Assembly (NCBI GenBank): GCA_947649645.1
Contig: CANSSP010000006.1
Location: forward strand, 78,121-142,120
Origin: an uncultured Roseburia sp.
GTDB taxonomy: Bacteria; Bacillota; Clostridia; Lachnospirales; Lachnospiraceae
DNA length: 64,000 nt
Reading direction: 5' to 3'
Position numbers and translations under genes: made by a program. This document shows, one piece after another, positions 26,530 through 36,565 of the stretch (within the stretch, counting starts at the first letter, position 1; each line of letters opens with the position of its first letter). Under the pieces are notes generated by a model. It made no database searches. It was not told the DNA's origin and was given only the letters and a program-made list of their open reading frames with translations.

Positions 26530-27588
26530 ATGCATATGAAAGAAATCCAGATTATAGGAATCGGTATGATAAACAGGACCGGAAACACGATAGATGACGT
26601 GTGGAATTGTCTGACAAGCGGGACAACTGTGGAAAATACGACGGGAAAGGCGGAATATGTCTCTGTACTTCCGCTGAGAAGGCAGAGGAGAATGAACCGG
26701 TATTCGGATATGGCCGTATACGTTTCATACAAAGCGCTGGATGACGCTGATATCGCAGTGGACAGCCTGGATCCGTATCGGATCGGCACGATTTTTTCCA
26801 CCGGGTACGGGCCGATGGAATCCAATCTGTCTTTCGCGGGGATGGTATTGGACGGGGATCCGGATCTGTGCAGCCCTACGGTATTTGCCAATACCGTATC
26901 CAATGCGTGTATCGGACATGTCTGTATGAATTTAGGCTGCAAGGGCGTCAGCACGATTGTAATGGGAAGCAACAGTGTCGGATATGCGCAGATGCTGCTG
27001 GATAAAGATGACGCCGATTATATTCTTTCCGGCTCCGTTGAGGAATACAATGAAGCACTGTATCAATGTCTGAAACACAATCCATATTCGGCGGATATCG
27101 ACATCGCGGAGGCGGCAGTCGGTTTTCTGCTGACGAAGGAAGAAAAGAAAGATGCATATTGCCGGCTGATTGACTTTATGGAATGTGATCTGGGGGCTTA
27201 TCCGCTCATCAACAGGGCGGAAGCGTCTGACATAAAAGCGGTGGAAACAGCCCTGGGACATTTTCTGGACAAATGTGATTTTCCGGTCGACGCTGTGTTT
27301 TCTGCCGGCAATAATTCCTGGTTTGATAAGTACGAATCCGGGATGCTCCGGCGTGTGCTGGGCAAAGAAGTCATTTATGTCGACGGGTTAAAAAAATATG
27401 TGGGAGAGACGTTGGGATCATCGTTGTCGGTATCGATTGCGGTTGCGGCTGTGTGCCTGAAGAAACAGACGATACCGGAAAGTCTTGCCGGGATAAAGAC
27501 GGAAGGCGCGGCTGTGAGAACGATTCTGGTGACGGGATATGACGTGACGGGAAATTATGTGGCATATCTGCTGTCCGGCCGGGAATAG
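26530..27588 (+). CDS. Ketosynthase-like protein without active-site residues (chain-length-factor-like)
   Basis: A 352-residue thiolase-fold protein. Its [19 protein letters not shown] lines up with the active-site segment of the operon's KS (TMSACAAGTTAAG), placing Asn148 where the nucleophilic Cys should be. The two catalytic His are also missing (SAGNNSW for [16 protein letters not shown] for IGHCLAAAG). It therefore cannot condense by itself. By analogy with type II polyketide synthases it would pair with the KS at 19783 and set chain length. It is short because one loop region is reduced. Confidence 0.82.
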   Translation: MHMKEIQIIGIGMINRTGNTIDDVWNCLTSGTTVENTTGKAEYVSVLPLRRQRRMNRYSDMAVYVSYKALDDADIAVDSLDPYRIGTIFSTGYGPMESNLSFAGMVLDGDPDLCSPTVFANTVSNACIGHVCMNLGCKGVSTIVMGSNSVGYAQMLLDKDDADYILSGSVEEYNEALYQCLKHNPYSADIDIAEAAVGFLLTKEEKKDAYCRLIDFMECDLGAYPLINRAEASDIKAVETALGHFLDKCDFPVDAVFSAGNNSWFDKYESGMLRRVLGKEVIYVDGLKKYVGETLGSSLSVSIAVAAVCLKKQTIPESLAGIKTEGAAVRTILVTGYDVTGNYVAYLLSGRE

Positions 27589-27596
27589 AGGAGGAA

Positions 27597-27680
27597 GATT
27601 GAAAATTGAAAATTTTCAATCCCAGGTTTGTGTCTGTGCGGCATCCACAAACTTGATATGCGCAAAAAGCCGCGCAGAAA
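27597..27680 (+). repeat. Three consecutive hairpins before the first FabG-like gene
   Basis: Hairpin 1: GATTGAAAATT (27597-27607) with AATTTTCAATC (27611-27621). Hairpin 2: GTTTGTG (about 27627) with CACAAAC (about 27646). Hairpin 3: TGCGC with GCGCA around an AAAAAGCC loop (about 27659-27676). The layout, and the A-rich loop beside GCC/GGC, resemble the set at 19642. This could be a repeat family or an mRNA-processing site. Confidence 0.6.
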
Positions 27681-27691
27681 TGGGGTTAAAT

Positions 27692-28444
27692 ATGGAAGAT
27701 TCTGGTTTCAGGGATAAAAAGATCATTGTGACAGGAGGCTGTGCGGGCATCGGCAGGAGTATCACTTTAAGGCTCTTAAAGGCGGGCGCCAATGTGGCCG
27801 CGACCTACCATTCCTCAGCGCAGGGGGCGTCGGAGCTGGAAGCGGAGGCGAGAGCGTATGAAGGGGTTTTGCACACCTGCCGGATGAATGTCTGTGATGC
27901 GGATGAAGTGCGTATAAAAATGGATGAAATGATCGCAGGTTTTGGAGATACCGTAGACGGCCTGGTGAACAATGCAGGTATTACAAGGGACAGGATGTTT
28001 TTTATGATGCAGGAGGAGGACTGGAACAGCGTTCTTGACACCAATCTCAACGGTACATATCACGTGATCCGAAGGGTGCTTCTGCCGATGCTTCAGGAAA
28101 AAAAAGGCTCTGTTGTAAACATCAGTTCCGTGAGCGGACTGACGGGAGTGGCGGGACAGGCAAATTATTGTGCATCCAAGGCGGCGATGATCTCTCTGAC
28201 AAAAACGCTTTCCAAAGAGTTTGCCGGTAAAAATATCCGGTTCAATGCCGTGGCCCCGGGGTATATCAACACGAAGATGATACGCCGGATGCCTGCGAAG
28301 GCGCTGGAGCAGGTCGTGAAAAAAATCCCCATGGGACGTGTCGGAGAACCGGAGGAAATCGCGGAGGTCGTTCTGTTTCTGCTCAGCGATGCTTCCGGTT
28401 ATATCACGGGACAGACGATTGTGGCCGACGGCGGTCTGACCTGA
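27692..28444 (+). CDS. 3-oxoacyl-ACP reductase, FabG-like SDR
   Basis: Reduces 3-oxoacyl-ACP with NADPH. It has the cofactor loop [11 protein letters not shown], the NNAG motif ([12 protein letters not shown]) and the catalytic Ser and YCASK (Tyr-x-x-x-Lys). The end [14 protein letters not shown] is typical of FabG. The ATG at 27692 gives a 250-residue protein; in-frame ATGs upstream lie in the hairpin region. Confidence 0.92.
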   Translation: MEDSGFRDKKIIVTGGCAGIGRSITLRLLKAGANVAATYHSSAQGASELEAEARAYEGVLHTCRMNVCDADEVRIKMDEMIAGFGDTVDGLVNNAGITRDRMFFMMQEEDWNSVLDTNLNGTYHVIRRVLLPMLQEKKGSVVNISSVSGLTGVAGQANYCASKAAMISLTKTLSKEFAGKNIRFNAVAPGYINTKMIRRMPAKALEQVVKKIPMGRVGEPEEIAEVVLFLLSDASGYITGQTIVADGGLT

Positions 28445-28475
28445 TTTTGCCACAGAGCAGAAAAAGAGGCTGATT

Positions 28476-29198
28476 ATGGAGGAGAAAAAGACGGTTATCG
28501 TTACAGGCGCCAATGGCGGTATCGGCAGAGTGGTTGTCGATAAATTGCGGCGTGACGGGTATGAATGCATCGCGGTTGATAAAGAGGAGCAGGTATCCGC
28601 ACTGGAGGGAGACGGCACAGAGGTGATCTGTGGGGATCTCACCTCCGACGACATCTTTGAGCGGCTTGAGGTGGTGCTGGGGCGCAAACGCCGGATTTAT
28701 GGCGTTGTTTTCGCGTCAGGCATTATGCTTCCCGGAATGGTGACGGAGTCGGGGCAGGAAGACTGGGAGAGGACACTGGATGTCAATCTTACGTCTGTAT
28801 TTCGATTTACAAAGCTGCTGCTGCCGTATCTGATGCAGAATAAGCCGAGCCATGTGATTGCGATTGCGTCGCATCTGGGCGTGGTGGGTTCTTACGGCCT
28901 GACGGCGTACAGTGTGAGCAAGGCCGCCCTGATCGAATTTGTAAAATGTGTGGCGCTGGATTATGGAGACGCCGGGGTGATGGCCAATTGTATCAGCCCT
29001 GGATTTATAAAAACAAAAATGCTGGATCGGGCGGTGGGCCGGTTTGCGGGCAATAAAAAGTGGATGTTTGCAACCGGGGGAATGCCAAAACAGCATATTG
29101 ATGTGGAGGATGTGGCAAATCTGATTTCTTTTCTGCTGACACAGAACAGTATGAACGGAGAAAACGTTGTGATGGACGCAGGCTACAGTGTCAGGTAG
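28476..29198 (+). CDS. Second FabG-like short-chain reductase
   Basis: A 240-residue SDR with TGANGGIGRVV at the cofactor site, a Ser in IASHLGVVG and the catalytic YSVSK. It lacks the NNAG motif (FASGIM instead), so it is more divergent than the reductase before it. It may reduce a different chain length or a tailoring ketone of the product. It follows the first FabG-like gene by 31 bases. Confidence 0.88.
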   Translation: MEEKKTVIVTGANGGIGRVVVDKLRRDGYECIAVDKEEQVSALEGDGTEVICGDLTSDDIFERLEVVLGRKRRIYGVVFASGIMLPGMVTESGQEDWERTLDVNLTSVFRFTKLLLPYLMQNKPSHVIAIASHLGVVGSYGLTAYSVSKAALIEFVKCVALDYGDAGVMANCISPGFIKTKMLDRAVGRFAGNKKWMFATGGMPKQHIDVEDVANLISFLLTQNSMNGENVVMDAGYSVR

Positions 29199-29237
29199 CG
29201 TATGCCTTTACAGGAAGTTGCGGCGTGGAGGATTACA

Positions 29238-30587
29238 ATGAAAAAAAGAGACGGGGAAAAAGTATGGAATGCTTTTAAGCAGATGAAGGATTATCTGGAT
29301 AAAAGCATCCGGATTATCGGGAAAGTGGATTCCGATAATTATTTTACGGATATAAACGGAAACAGGATGTATGACGGCGTTTCTACCTTGCTCAATACCA
29401 ATATCGGGCATCAGAACGCGGAACTGATTGAGGTGATAAAGGAACAGCTCGAACTTCTGGATAACGCGACTTTATTTACCTGTACGGGCGGAGTTGCAAT
29501 CCGGTGTTCGGAAAAACTGTGTTCACTGAGTGACGGGCATTATTTTTCCACATTTTTTACAAACAGTGGTTCGGAAGCCTGCGATACGGCGATCAAAATT
29601 GTTCTGAAATACTGGAAGAACAAAGGAGAGGACAGAAATATCATCGTATCTTTAAAGGGCGCTTATCATGGATCTGGTATCGGGGCGATGATGCTGGCGC
29701 ACGGTGGATATCACATGGAAGACTATTCTCTGCAGTATGATCACATGCACCAGGTTACAGTGCCGGATCCGCTGGAAAAACCGACAGGGATGGAGGAGGA
29801 GGCGTGGATTGATTTCTGCGTCGACGAATTTATCAGTTATTGCGACGAAAACACCGGAAATGTGGCCGCGTTTTTTTTCGAACCGGTTCAGCTCTCAAAC
29901 GCCGTAAACGTTCTCCCCGGGAGTTATGTGCAGAAAATGTGTGATGTCTGCCGTCAGCGCGGCATATTGATTGTTGTAGATGAGGTTGCCACGGGGTTCG
30001 GGCGGACAGGGGACTGGTTTGCCTCGCAGTATTATGGTGTGTGGGGGGATCTGATGATGCTGGCCAAGGGAATTACTTCCGGGTATATCCCCATGGGAGC
30101 GGTGATGGTGACAAAAGAGATTTACTGTCAGTTTTACGGTAAGACTGCTGAGGGCAGGCAGTTAGAACATGGATATACGACAGGCGGTCATCCTGTAGCC
30201 TGCGCCGCGGCTATAAAGAATATGGAGCTGCTGGCAAAGAACGGCTGTCTGGAAAATGCGCGCGCGTGTGGCCTTTATCTGCTCGCCCGGCTGAAGGAAA
30301 GTATCGGACAATCGGATTTTGTCACGGCCGTCCGTGGAAAAGGGCTGATGATCGCTGTCGTTTTTGAAGATATTGTGATAAAATCAATGGAAGACTGGGG
30401 GATTGCAGAAATACTGACCAGCTTTCTGATGAGAAAAGGCGTTCTGCTGTATCCGGACGATCGGAATATCCTGATTATCGCGCCTTGTCTGAATGTCACG
30501 CGTGAGGAGTGCGACAGAATTGCAGACGCGGCGGGGACTGCGGTTGCCAGGCTGGAGTTTCTTCTCGGAAAAGCGCAGAGCAGATAA
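29238..30587 (+). CDS. Class III PLP-dependent aminotransferase
   Basis: A 449-residue fold-type I enzyme that should place an amino group on an aldehyde or ketone of the acyl product. The PLP Lys277 is in LAKGITSGYIPMG, Asp249 in VVDEVATGFGRTG holds the pyridine nitrogen, and NSGSEACDTAIKI binds the phosphate. The GGAGG at 29226-29230 puts the start at ATG 29238. An aminotransferase in a fatty-acid-like pathway suggests an amine-bearing product, and the BtrH-like enzymes could then form an amide with it (inference). Confidence 0.9.
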   Translation: MKKRDGEKVWNAFKQMKDYLDKSIRIIGKVDSDNYFTDINGNRMYDGVSTLLNTNIGHQNAELIEVIKEQLELLDNATLFTCTGGVAIRCSEKLCSLSDGHYFSTFFTNSGSEACDTAIKIVLKYWKNKGEDRNIIVSLKGAYHGSGIGAMMLAHGGYHMEDYSLQYDHMHQVTVPDPLEKPTGMEEEAWIDFCVDEFISYCDENTGNVAAFFFEPVQLSNAVNVLPGSYVQKMCDVCRQRGILIVVDEVATGFGRTGDWFASQYYGVWGDLMMLAKGITSGYIPMGAVMVTKEIYCQFYGKTAEGRQLEHGYTTGGHPVACAAAIKNMELLAKNGCLENARACGLYLLARLKESIGQSDFVTAVRGKGLMIAVVFEDIVIKSMEDWGIAEILTSFLMRKGVLLYPDDRNILIIAPCLNVTREECDRIADAAGTAVARLEFLLGKAQSR

Positions 30588-30597
30588 GGGAGCCGGA

Positions 30598-32010
30598 ATG
30601 AGAAAAGAGACAGGAAAGAAGTATGATGTAATCATTGTGGGAGGCGGAATTACAGGGCTATTGAGCGCGGCGATTCTCTCCGGAGCGGGAAGACGGGTAC
30701 TGGTTGTGGAACGTACCGGTGAGTTTGGCGGTATGTTGAAAATGATAAAATACAAAGGGGAGGAGTACTATTTCGGGGCGCATCATATTGCGGGAACGGA
30801 CGCGGACAGTGTGACGGGCGGCGTATGGAAAGCGCTTGGGATGGACGTGCGGGAGGATTTTGAAGAGGTGACGCACATGAGGCTTCTGACCGCCGGTAAA
30901 AGCCTTATGATTCCTTTAAAGCTCGGAGAACTTGAAACGTATATAAAAGAGCGTTATCCCGGCGAGACAGGAACAGAAGATTTTTTTTCGCGCTTAAGAC
31001 GATACCAGACCTTTTTTCGCGAGGGCGATCAGAAAGGGCTTCTTAAAATGTTTCTGGAGCATTCGCAGACGACGTATTATGAGCTGTTAAGGAGTTATTT
31101 TAAGCAGGATGAAGCAGTCAGGATTCTGGCGATGCTGGGGCCGGGCTACGGCGGTATCGGCATACAGGGGCCTGCTTTTAACAATCTTAGCCTTCTGCTC
31201 TCCTATAGTCTGGGATCCGGGCGTTTTAAGGAAGGCAATACGGGGGCGGTGAAACGCCTTATCGCGCTGGCCAGGCAGCATGGCTGTGTTTTTCTCAGTC
31301 ACACCGACTGCGTTGATATTAGGGTGCGGGACGGCAGAATACGGGGAATTGTATGTAAAACGCCGGATGGAACGGAAGAATATGAAGGAGAAAATCTGTT
31401 ATTCGCGTCATATCCGTTTGCGGTCCTTAAGCCATATCTCAGCGGGACGAGGCTGGAGAAAAAACTGGAAGGTTTTCACCCGGGACCGTCGGTGATCCGG
31501 GTCTGCGGACGGCTTGCCCGGATTCCGGATTCTTTTGCCGCAGATACGGTGTATATGGGCGGTTATGGGGCGGAGGAACTGGATAAAAATATTTTTCTGG
31601 AAGATCGTCTCACAAAGCTTCCTGTCTGTATGATCTGCGTCTACAGGGAAGCCGGTACCCCCCGGTTTCTGCTTACGTTCCAGGTGCAGGCGGACAAAAA
31701 AGTCCGCATTGCACAGGATAAACTATTGCAGTTGATCAAAAATGAGCTGCCGGAACTGGCGGAGCAGATCACAGACTGCTTTGTTTTGTATGATGATGTG
31801 TACCGGTCTGTGACAAATACTGCGTGGGGATCGGTTTTCGGGTGGCAGAGGACGCCGTATGTCTATCTGAATGCAAACGTATATACACCGTGCATGCCGG
31901 GAATAAAGGGATTGTATATAGCGGGAAACTGGTCGACGGATTATGGTGTCTATGGGGCCTTAAGAACGGCCCGAAAAGCGTGTGAAGCGATGATGAAGAA
32001 AAAAAGCTGA
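30598..32010 (+). CDS. Phytoene-desaturase-like (CrtI-type) FAD oxidoreductase
   Basis: A 470-residue flavoprotein. The FAD motif DVIIVGGGITGLLSAAIL lies near residue 10, followed by GEFGGMLKMI, and the C-terminal FAD contact is GLYIAGNWSTDYGVYGALRTARKA. CrtI-type enzymes add or shift double bonds in long hydrophobic chains. Here the likely substrate is the acyl chain. AAGGGAG precedes ATG 30598. A related gene lies at 35004. Confidence 0.8.
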   Translation: MRKETGKKYDVIIVGGGITGLLSAAILSGAGRRVLVVERTGEFGGMLKMIKYKGEEYYFGAHHIAGTDADSVTGGVWKALGMDVREDFEEVTHMRLLTAGKSLMIPLKLGELETYIKERYPGETGTEDFFSRLRRYQTFFREGDQKGLLKMFLEHSQTTYYELLRSYFKQDEAVRILAMLGPGYGGIGIQGPAFNNLSLLLSYSLGSGRFKEGNTGAVKRLIALARQHGCVFLSHTDCVDIRVRDGRIRGIVCKTPDGTEEYEGENLLFASYPFAVLKPYLSGTRLEKKLEGFHPGPSVIRVCGRLARIPDSFAADTVYMGGYGAEELDKNIFLEDRLTKLPVCMICVYREAGTPRFLLTFQVQADKKVRIAQDKLLQLIKNELPELAEQITDCFVLYDDVYRSVTNTAWGSVFGWQRTPYVYLNANVYTPCMPGIKGLYIAGNWSTDYGVYGALRTARKACEAMMKKKS

Positions 32011-32023
32011 GATGGGAGAAAAA

Positions 32024-32719
32024 ATGATTCGGGTTAAAAATGTGGTGAAGACGTATGCGGACGGAGAAGGAAAGGTTTATGCGTTAAACGATGTGAGCCT
32101 GGAGGTGGAGGAAAAGGATTTTATGGTGATTCTGGGACCATCCGGTTCTGGAAAATCGACGCTGATCAATATTATGTCGGCCCTGGACCGCTGTGACCTG
32201 GGCAGGGTGCTGTATGACGATCTGGATATCACACAGTTAAATGAAAAGAGGCTGACTGCGTTCAGGAGGGAAAAGGTCGGATTTATATTTCAGTCGTACT
32301 ATCTGCTGCCGGATTTAAATATTGAAAATAATATCCGCATGGGGGCCAGTCTGGTACATAATGACGATTATGGTGAGATCATTGAAATGCTCAATCTTAA
32401 GGACTTTTTAAAGAGGATGCCGTATCAGTTATCCGGCGGCCAGCAGCAGAGGGTTTCGATCGCGAGGGCGCTGGCGAAAAAACCAAAGGTTCTTTTCTGC
32501 GATGAGCCGACAGGGGCACTGGACGAAGAGCACGGCAAACAGGTGCTCGCCCTTTTACAGAAATATCAGGAAAATAATACCGTCAGCATGATTGTTGTCA
32601 CACACAACCAGGGAATCGCGGCGATGGCGAACAAAATCGTCAGGGTAAACAGTGGAAAGATCGTGGAGGTTCAGGAAAACGATCACGTGGTTCCTGCCGC
32701 AGAAGTGAGGTGGGCCTGA
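32024..32719 (+). CDS. ABC transporter ATP-binding protein, MacB/LolD-like
   Basis: A 231-residue ATPase with Walker A GPSGSGKST, Q-loop FIFQSYYLLPDLN, signature LSGGQQQRVSIARAL and Walker B VLFCDEPTGALD. This is the type that works with FtsX-like permeases, one of which follows with a TGATG overlap. GGGAG lies five bases before ATG 32024. Placed inside the biosynthetic operon, it probably exports the product or protects the cell from it. Confidence 0.93.
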   Translation: MIRVKNVVKTYADGEGKVYALNDVSLEVEEKDFMVILGPSGSGKSTLINIMSALDRCDLGRVLYDDLDITQLNEKRLTAFRREKVGFIFQSYYLLPDLNIENNIRMGASLVHNDDYGEIIEMLNLKDFLKRMPYQLSGGQQQRVSIARALAKKPKVLFCDEPTGALDEEHGKQVLALLQKYQENNTVSMIVVTHNQGIAAMANKIVRVNSGKIVEVQENDHVVPAAEVRWA

Positions 32720-34992
32720 TGAGGGGAATGTTCTTAAGCCTGGTAAAGCGCAATAAACGAAATATCGGTGGTATATTCGTTATCGTGTTTCTGACCGTTG
32801 CGCTTGGCGCCTGCTTTCTGGAATCCAATCAGCATATGGAAGAAGGCCTCGGGCTTCTGGAGGAATGCAATCCGCAGGATTTTACATTTTTTCCCGATGT
32901 GAAGAAGGATGAGCTGATGGAGGCGGAAGGGGATTACCAGAAGGCGGCCGATCAGAAGGCGGAAAAACTGGCGGAAACGTACCAGTTTACATGGGAAAAG
33001 CGCGAGTATGTCGTGCTCTGGGACAGGGAAAAAACGATCAGAATGTATCCTGAGGACCGGAAGATCGATCGGTATCAGCTGGTCGAGGGAAAGTATCCCA
33101 AAGACGCCGAGGTTATGATCGATTACAATTATGCGATGGAAAACGGGCAGAGGGTGGGGGATGTCTTTCCGATCGGGAAAGATATTTATACCATATCCGC
33201 CATCGCGGTGCTGCCGGATCAGATTTCTCCCGTTGTGGACAACACGGGGAAGATGTATGACGAAAAAACACAGTGTATCGTGGTTGTGAAAGAGGATGCG
33301 TTTGAGCAGTATACAAAGTCAAAGACGGTGAATGTCACGTATGCAGGCCTTTTCCCGCAGGACGCGGAGAGAGACATACAGAAAATGAAGCAGGACGAGA
33401 ATTTTCATCTGTTCCTGGAGAGCACAGAAAACCCGCAGATTCTGTCGGCCGTAAATTCGCAGAAAACGATGAACCAGATTATTATGGGATTTTCCATGGG
33501 CATACTGGGCTCTGTTACGGTCCTGCTGCTTCTGATTACCATCAGTGGACAGATCAGGGAAGAGTATAAAAACCTCGGTGTGCTCAAGGCGCTGGGATAT
33601 ACCAGTTTTGAAGTGTCGAGGAAGTATCTGTTCTATTTTTTTATTGTCGGCATTCCGGCAGTGGCAGGGTATGCTGCCGGACACCGGCTTGCAGATCTCT
33701 TTTATGAACTGGTATTCGGAACGTTTTCTGTCCCGTATGTCCGCAGGGGAATTGTGCCGGAGAATCTGCTGGTCCTGGCAGTTATTCCGACGCTTATATT
33801 TACGGCGACTGCATTTTTGTGGGCGATGATAAAAGTAAGAAGACCGGCTCTTGTGATGATATATAATGAAACAAGTGCCGCGGCAAACAGGATCGTCGTC
33901 TGGCTTAATAAAAAAATACAGTTTTCGGATTACCTGAAAGGAGTCAGGACTACGCTGCTTTTTTCCAAAACTGCGGTTCTGGCGTTTGTCTTATTCGGCG
34001 GGTTTGCGCTGGGAGTCCAGATTCAGTTTGCATACACCACGTATCATATGACGGCAGGTATCAAAGATCTGGTGCTGAGTGAATATCACTATGAGAACGA
34101 TGTCCGGTTCATTGAAACGCAGGATGACGAGACAGCGTATCAGGACAGTCTGAAATATCTGTGCGAGCCGGTCCGTTTAAAGACAGAAGCGGAGGATGTG
34201 TTTTATAATCTCAATCTCTGCGTGATTGACGATAAAAATACGCGTATGCTTCATCTGAATGATACGGAAGGAGTCGAGATAGAGATCGGGCGGCTGGACG
34301 GGGTTGTTATCAACCGGTGGATGCATATCAGGTATGGTCTGCAGAAAGGAGACGCAGTCTCGATCGTATTAAAGGATAAGGAGTATCAGACGAAGATCGG
34401 CGCAGTCTCGCAGAGCGTATATGGGAGCAATATTTATGTGGGAAAAGCGCTGGCGGTGAATCAGTTTGAACTGGAGGCAGACGCCTATAACGGAATCTAT
34501 ACGGATAACGATATTGTTTTTGACGAGGATCTTTATCTGAGCGTGACTTCCAGAAAAGAAATGGGAGAGACGATTGAGCGGTCGACCGGTATTTATGTGA
34601 TTTTATCTGTGATGCTTTTTATCTGCGGACTTGTGGTCGGTTTTATAACGCTGTCCCTGTCGCTGGCCGGGGTGGTAAACGGAAACCGCAGATATATTGC
34701 GCTTATGAAGATGTCCGGATATACGTTAAAGGAGTGTAATCTGGCCGTGATCGACGGATACAGAATAGTGGCTGTGGCCGGTTTTGTTATTTCCGTTCCG
34801 TATACGATCGTGCTGTGTACGGTCATGTTCCGCATTATTTCTGCAAATTCGGATATCGCTTATCCTGTCAGTATCAGTCCGGTTTCCATTGGATGCTGTC
34901 TGCTGCTTACCGTCGGGATTGTGGAGCTGATTTTATGGTATTTTAAGAGGAAACTGCAAAAGATATCATTCCGCGAAATAATGGAAGGGTAA
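32719..34992 (+). CDS. ABC transporter permease, FtsX-like (two FtsX units)
   Basis: A 757-residue membrane protein with an N-terminal membrane anchor, a large extracytoplasmic part, one FtsX unit (about residues 255-390) and another at the C-terminus (about 620-750). The EYKNLGVLKALGYTSFEVSRKYL and RYIALMKMSGYTLKECNL (positions near 275 and 655) coupling helices contact the ATPase. MacB-type machines move substrates outward by mechanotransmission. ATG 32719 overlaps the ATPase stop; a GTG at 32710 is less likely. Confidence 0.9.
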   Translation: MRGMFLSLVKRNKRNIGGIFVIVFLTVALGACFLESNQHMEEGLGLLEECNPQDFTFFPDVKKDELMEAEGDYQKAADQKAEKLAETYQFTWEKREYVVLWDREKTIRMYPEDRKIDRYQLVEGKYPKDAEVMIDYNYAMENGQRVGDVFPIGKDIYTISAIAVLPDQISPVVDNTGKMYDEKTQCIVVVKEDAFEQYTKSKTVNVTYAGLFPQDAERDIQKMKQDENFHLFLESTENPQILSAVNSQKTMNQIIMGFSMGILGSVTVLLLLITISGQIREEYKNLGVLKALGYTSFEVSRKYLFYFFIVGIPAVAGYAAGHRLADLFYELVFGTFSVPYVRRGIVPENLLVLAVIPTLIFTATAFLWAMIKVRRPALVMIYNETSAAANRIVVWLNKKIQFSDYLKGVRTTLLFSKTAVLAFVLFGGFALGVQIQFAYTTYHMTAGIKDLVLSEYHYENDVRFIETQDDETAYQDSLKYLCEPVRLKTEAEDVFYNLNLCVIDDKNTRMLHLNDTEGVEIEIGRLDGVVINRWMHIRYGLQKGDAVSIVLKDKEYQTKIGAVSQSVYGSNIYVGKALAVNQFELEADAYNGIYTDNDIVFDEDLYLSVTSRKEMGETIERSTGIYVILSVMLFICGLVVGFITLSLSLAGVVNGNRRYIALMKMSGYTLKECNLAVIDGYRIVAVAGFVISVPYTIVLCTVMFRIISANSDIAYPVSISPVSIGCCLLLTVGIVELILWYFKRKLQKISFREIMEG

Positions 34993-35003
34993 AAGGTTTT
35001 GTT

Positions 35004-36536
35004 ATGACGATGAGAAAAAGAAAAGTCGGGATTGTGGGCGGCGGCATCGGCGGTATCTTTACGGGGGCGCTGTTATCGAACAGAGGGTATGATGTTGAAA
35101 TTTTTGATAAGAATCCGATTCCGGGGGGATACTGCCAGGCTTTCGGGCGGAAGGGATATCGCATTCACCCCGCTGTTCTGCGCATCGGGTCGAAAAGCTG
35201 CGCCGACATGGTGGACGGGTACTGTGAGCAGGCCGGTATCGGCCGTCTCAGGTGGACGCGCTACAGGGAATATTATCAGTTTGGCGATGACATCCGGATT
35301 GATCAGTGTACAGACCGGATGGATCTGGAGCTGATCCGGTATTTTCCGGAAGATGCAGAACAGATCAGGGCTTTTTTTGCGGAAATAACGGAGCTGTATC
35401 AGATTATGAATAAGGTATTTGCAGCTCATATGACATTCCGGGGGCTCTGCGCGTCGGAAATCAAAAAATATATTCCCAATATATCCAGAACGGCAAAGCA
35501 GTTTGTGGAACAATATTTTGACAACGTTCTGTTAAAAGAGATCATTCTTGCGATGCTGGAGCTGGACGAGGAAAGTGTGGCGCTTGCCATTCCGATGACT
35601 TATTTTGAAATCAAGGGGCAGGGGGAGTACTATGTTCCGGAGGGAGGCGCATACCGTATCATCTCAGAATGTGTGGAGCTGATTGAGAAGAACGGGGGCG
35701 TGATACATAAAAATACTGCCGTCACAAAGATCTGCACAGAGAATAACCGGGTTACCGGAATCGTGGCGGATGGGAGAGAATACGTCTTTGACGTGCTTGT
35801 CTCCGGCATTGATATCAACAAAACATACCGGAATCTGATCGGAGAAAAATTTGTTGAAAATAAAAAAATGCTGCATGATCTGCAGTGTAAATGGAAAATA
35901 TCGAAATCCTGCTTCAGCATCTGGCTTGGATTTGACCGCACGCTGGAGGAACTGGGTGTGGATTCCGGCTCCGTGATCTGCTATCCGGACAAGGAGAACA
36001 TCGGAAAAGTGCGGAAAATCATGCAGACACAAGGGGAAAGACTGCCGGACGGTTACTGGTATCAATGTTTTACCGCATTCAGCCGGGATGCGTCGTCCAC
36101 TCCGGCAGGAGGGGCACAGATGTGCATCGGCATATTGGTGCCTTATGATTTTGAAAATCACTGGTGGGCGGACGGGGTGTACGCAGAAGAAAAACAGCGG
36201 CTGGTGGGACATGTGCTGGCGGATGTAGAGAAGCGTTATCCCGCAATCCGGGGACATTATGTTTTTGTTGAGGCGGCGACGCCTGTCACCTATGAGCGGG
36301 AATGCGGAAATACAAAAGGAGCTTATTTAGGGTTTGAGAAATACCAGGATTATGTATACGACCGCTCCAGACATCAGAATAAAGGTATGTCGGAAGGGCT
36401 CTTTTTTGCAGGCCACTGGGTATCTGTGATTGGCGGAGTCAACGGTGTGATGCAGGAGTGTGTAAAGACCGGCAATCTGATTATGCAGGAGTATCCCCTG
36501 TGCGATCATATGCAGGAATATATTCTGTTCGAATGA
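35004..36536 (+). CDS. Phytoene-desaturase-like (CrtI-type) FAD oxidoreductase, second copy
   Basis: A 510-residue flavoprotein with RKVGIVGGGIGGIFTGALL near residue 4, FDKNPIPGGYCQAF and a C-terminal FAD contact (GLFFAGHWVSVIGGVNGVMQECVKTG, positions near 465-490). CrtI and carotenoid isomerase (CrtISO) relatives have this layout. With the enzyme at 30598 it could carry out successive desaturations or isomerisations of the acyl chain. It follows the exporter genes by 11 bases, so it belongs to the same operon. Confidence 0.82.
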   Translation: MTMRKRKVGIVGGGIGGIFTGALLSNRGYDVEIFDKNPIPGGYCQAFGRKGYRIHPAVLRIGSKSCADMVDGYCEQAGIGRLRWTRYREYYQFGDDIRIDQCTDRMDLELIRYFPEDAEQIRAFFAEITELYQIMNKVFAAHMTFRGLCASEIKKYIPNISRTAKQFVEQYFDNVLLKEIILAMLELDEESVALAIPMTYFEIKGQGEYYVPEGGAYRIISECVELIEKNGGVIHKNTAVTKICTENNRVTGIVADGREYVFDVLVSGIDINKTYRNLIGEKFVENKKMLHDLQCKWKISKSCFSIWLGFDRTLEELGVDSGSVICYPDKENIGKVRKIMQTQGERLPDGYWYQCFTAFSRDASSTPAGGAQMCIGILVPYDFENHWWADGVYAEEKQRLVGHVLADVEKRYPAIRGHYVFVEAATPVTYERECGNTKGAYLGFEKYQDYVYDRSRHQNKGMSEGLFFAGHWVSVIGGVNGVMQECVKTGNLIMQEYPLCDHMQEYILFE

Positions 36537-36565
36537 TTGCTGGCCAAAAAAGGAGATGAAGAACA

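Noticed and set aside
27815..28687. 290-codon minus-strand frame opposite the FabG-like genes
   Set aside because: A shadow of two clear reductase genes; composition is not protein-like.
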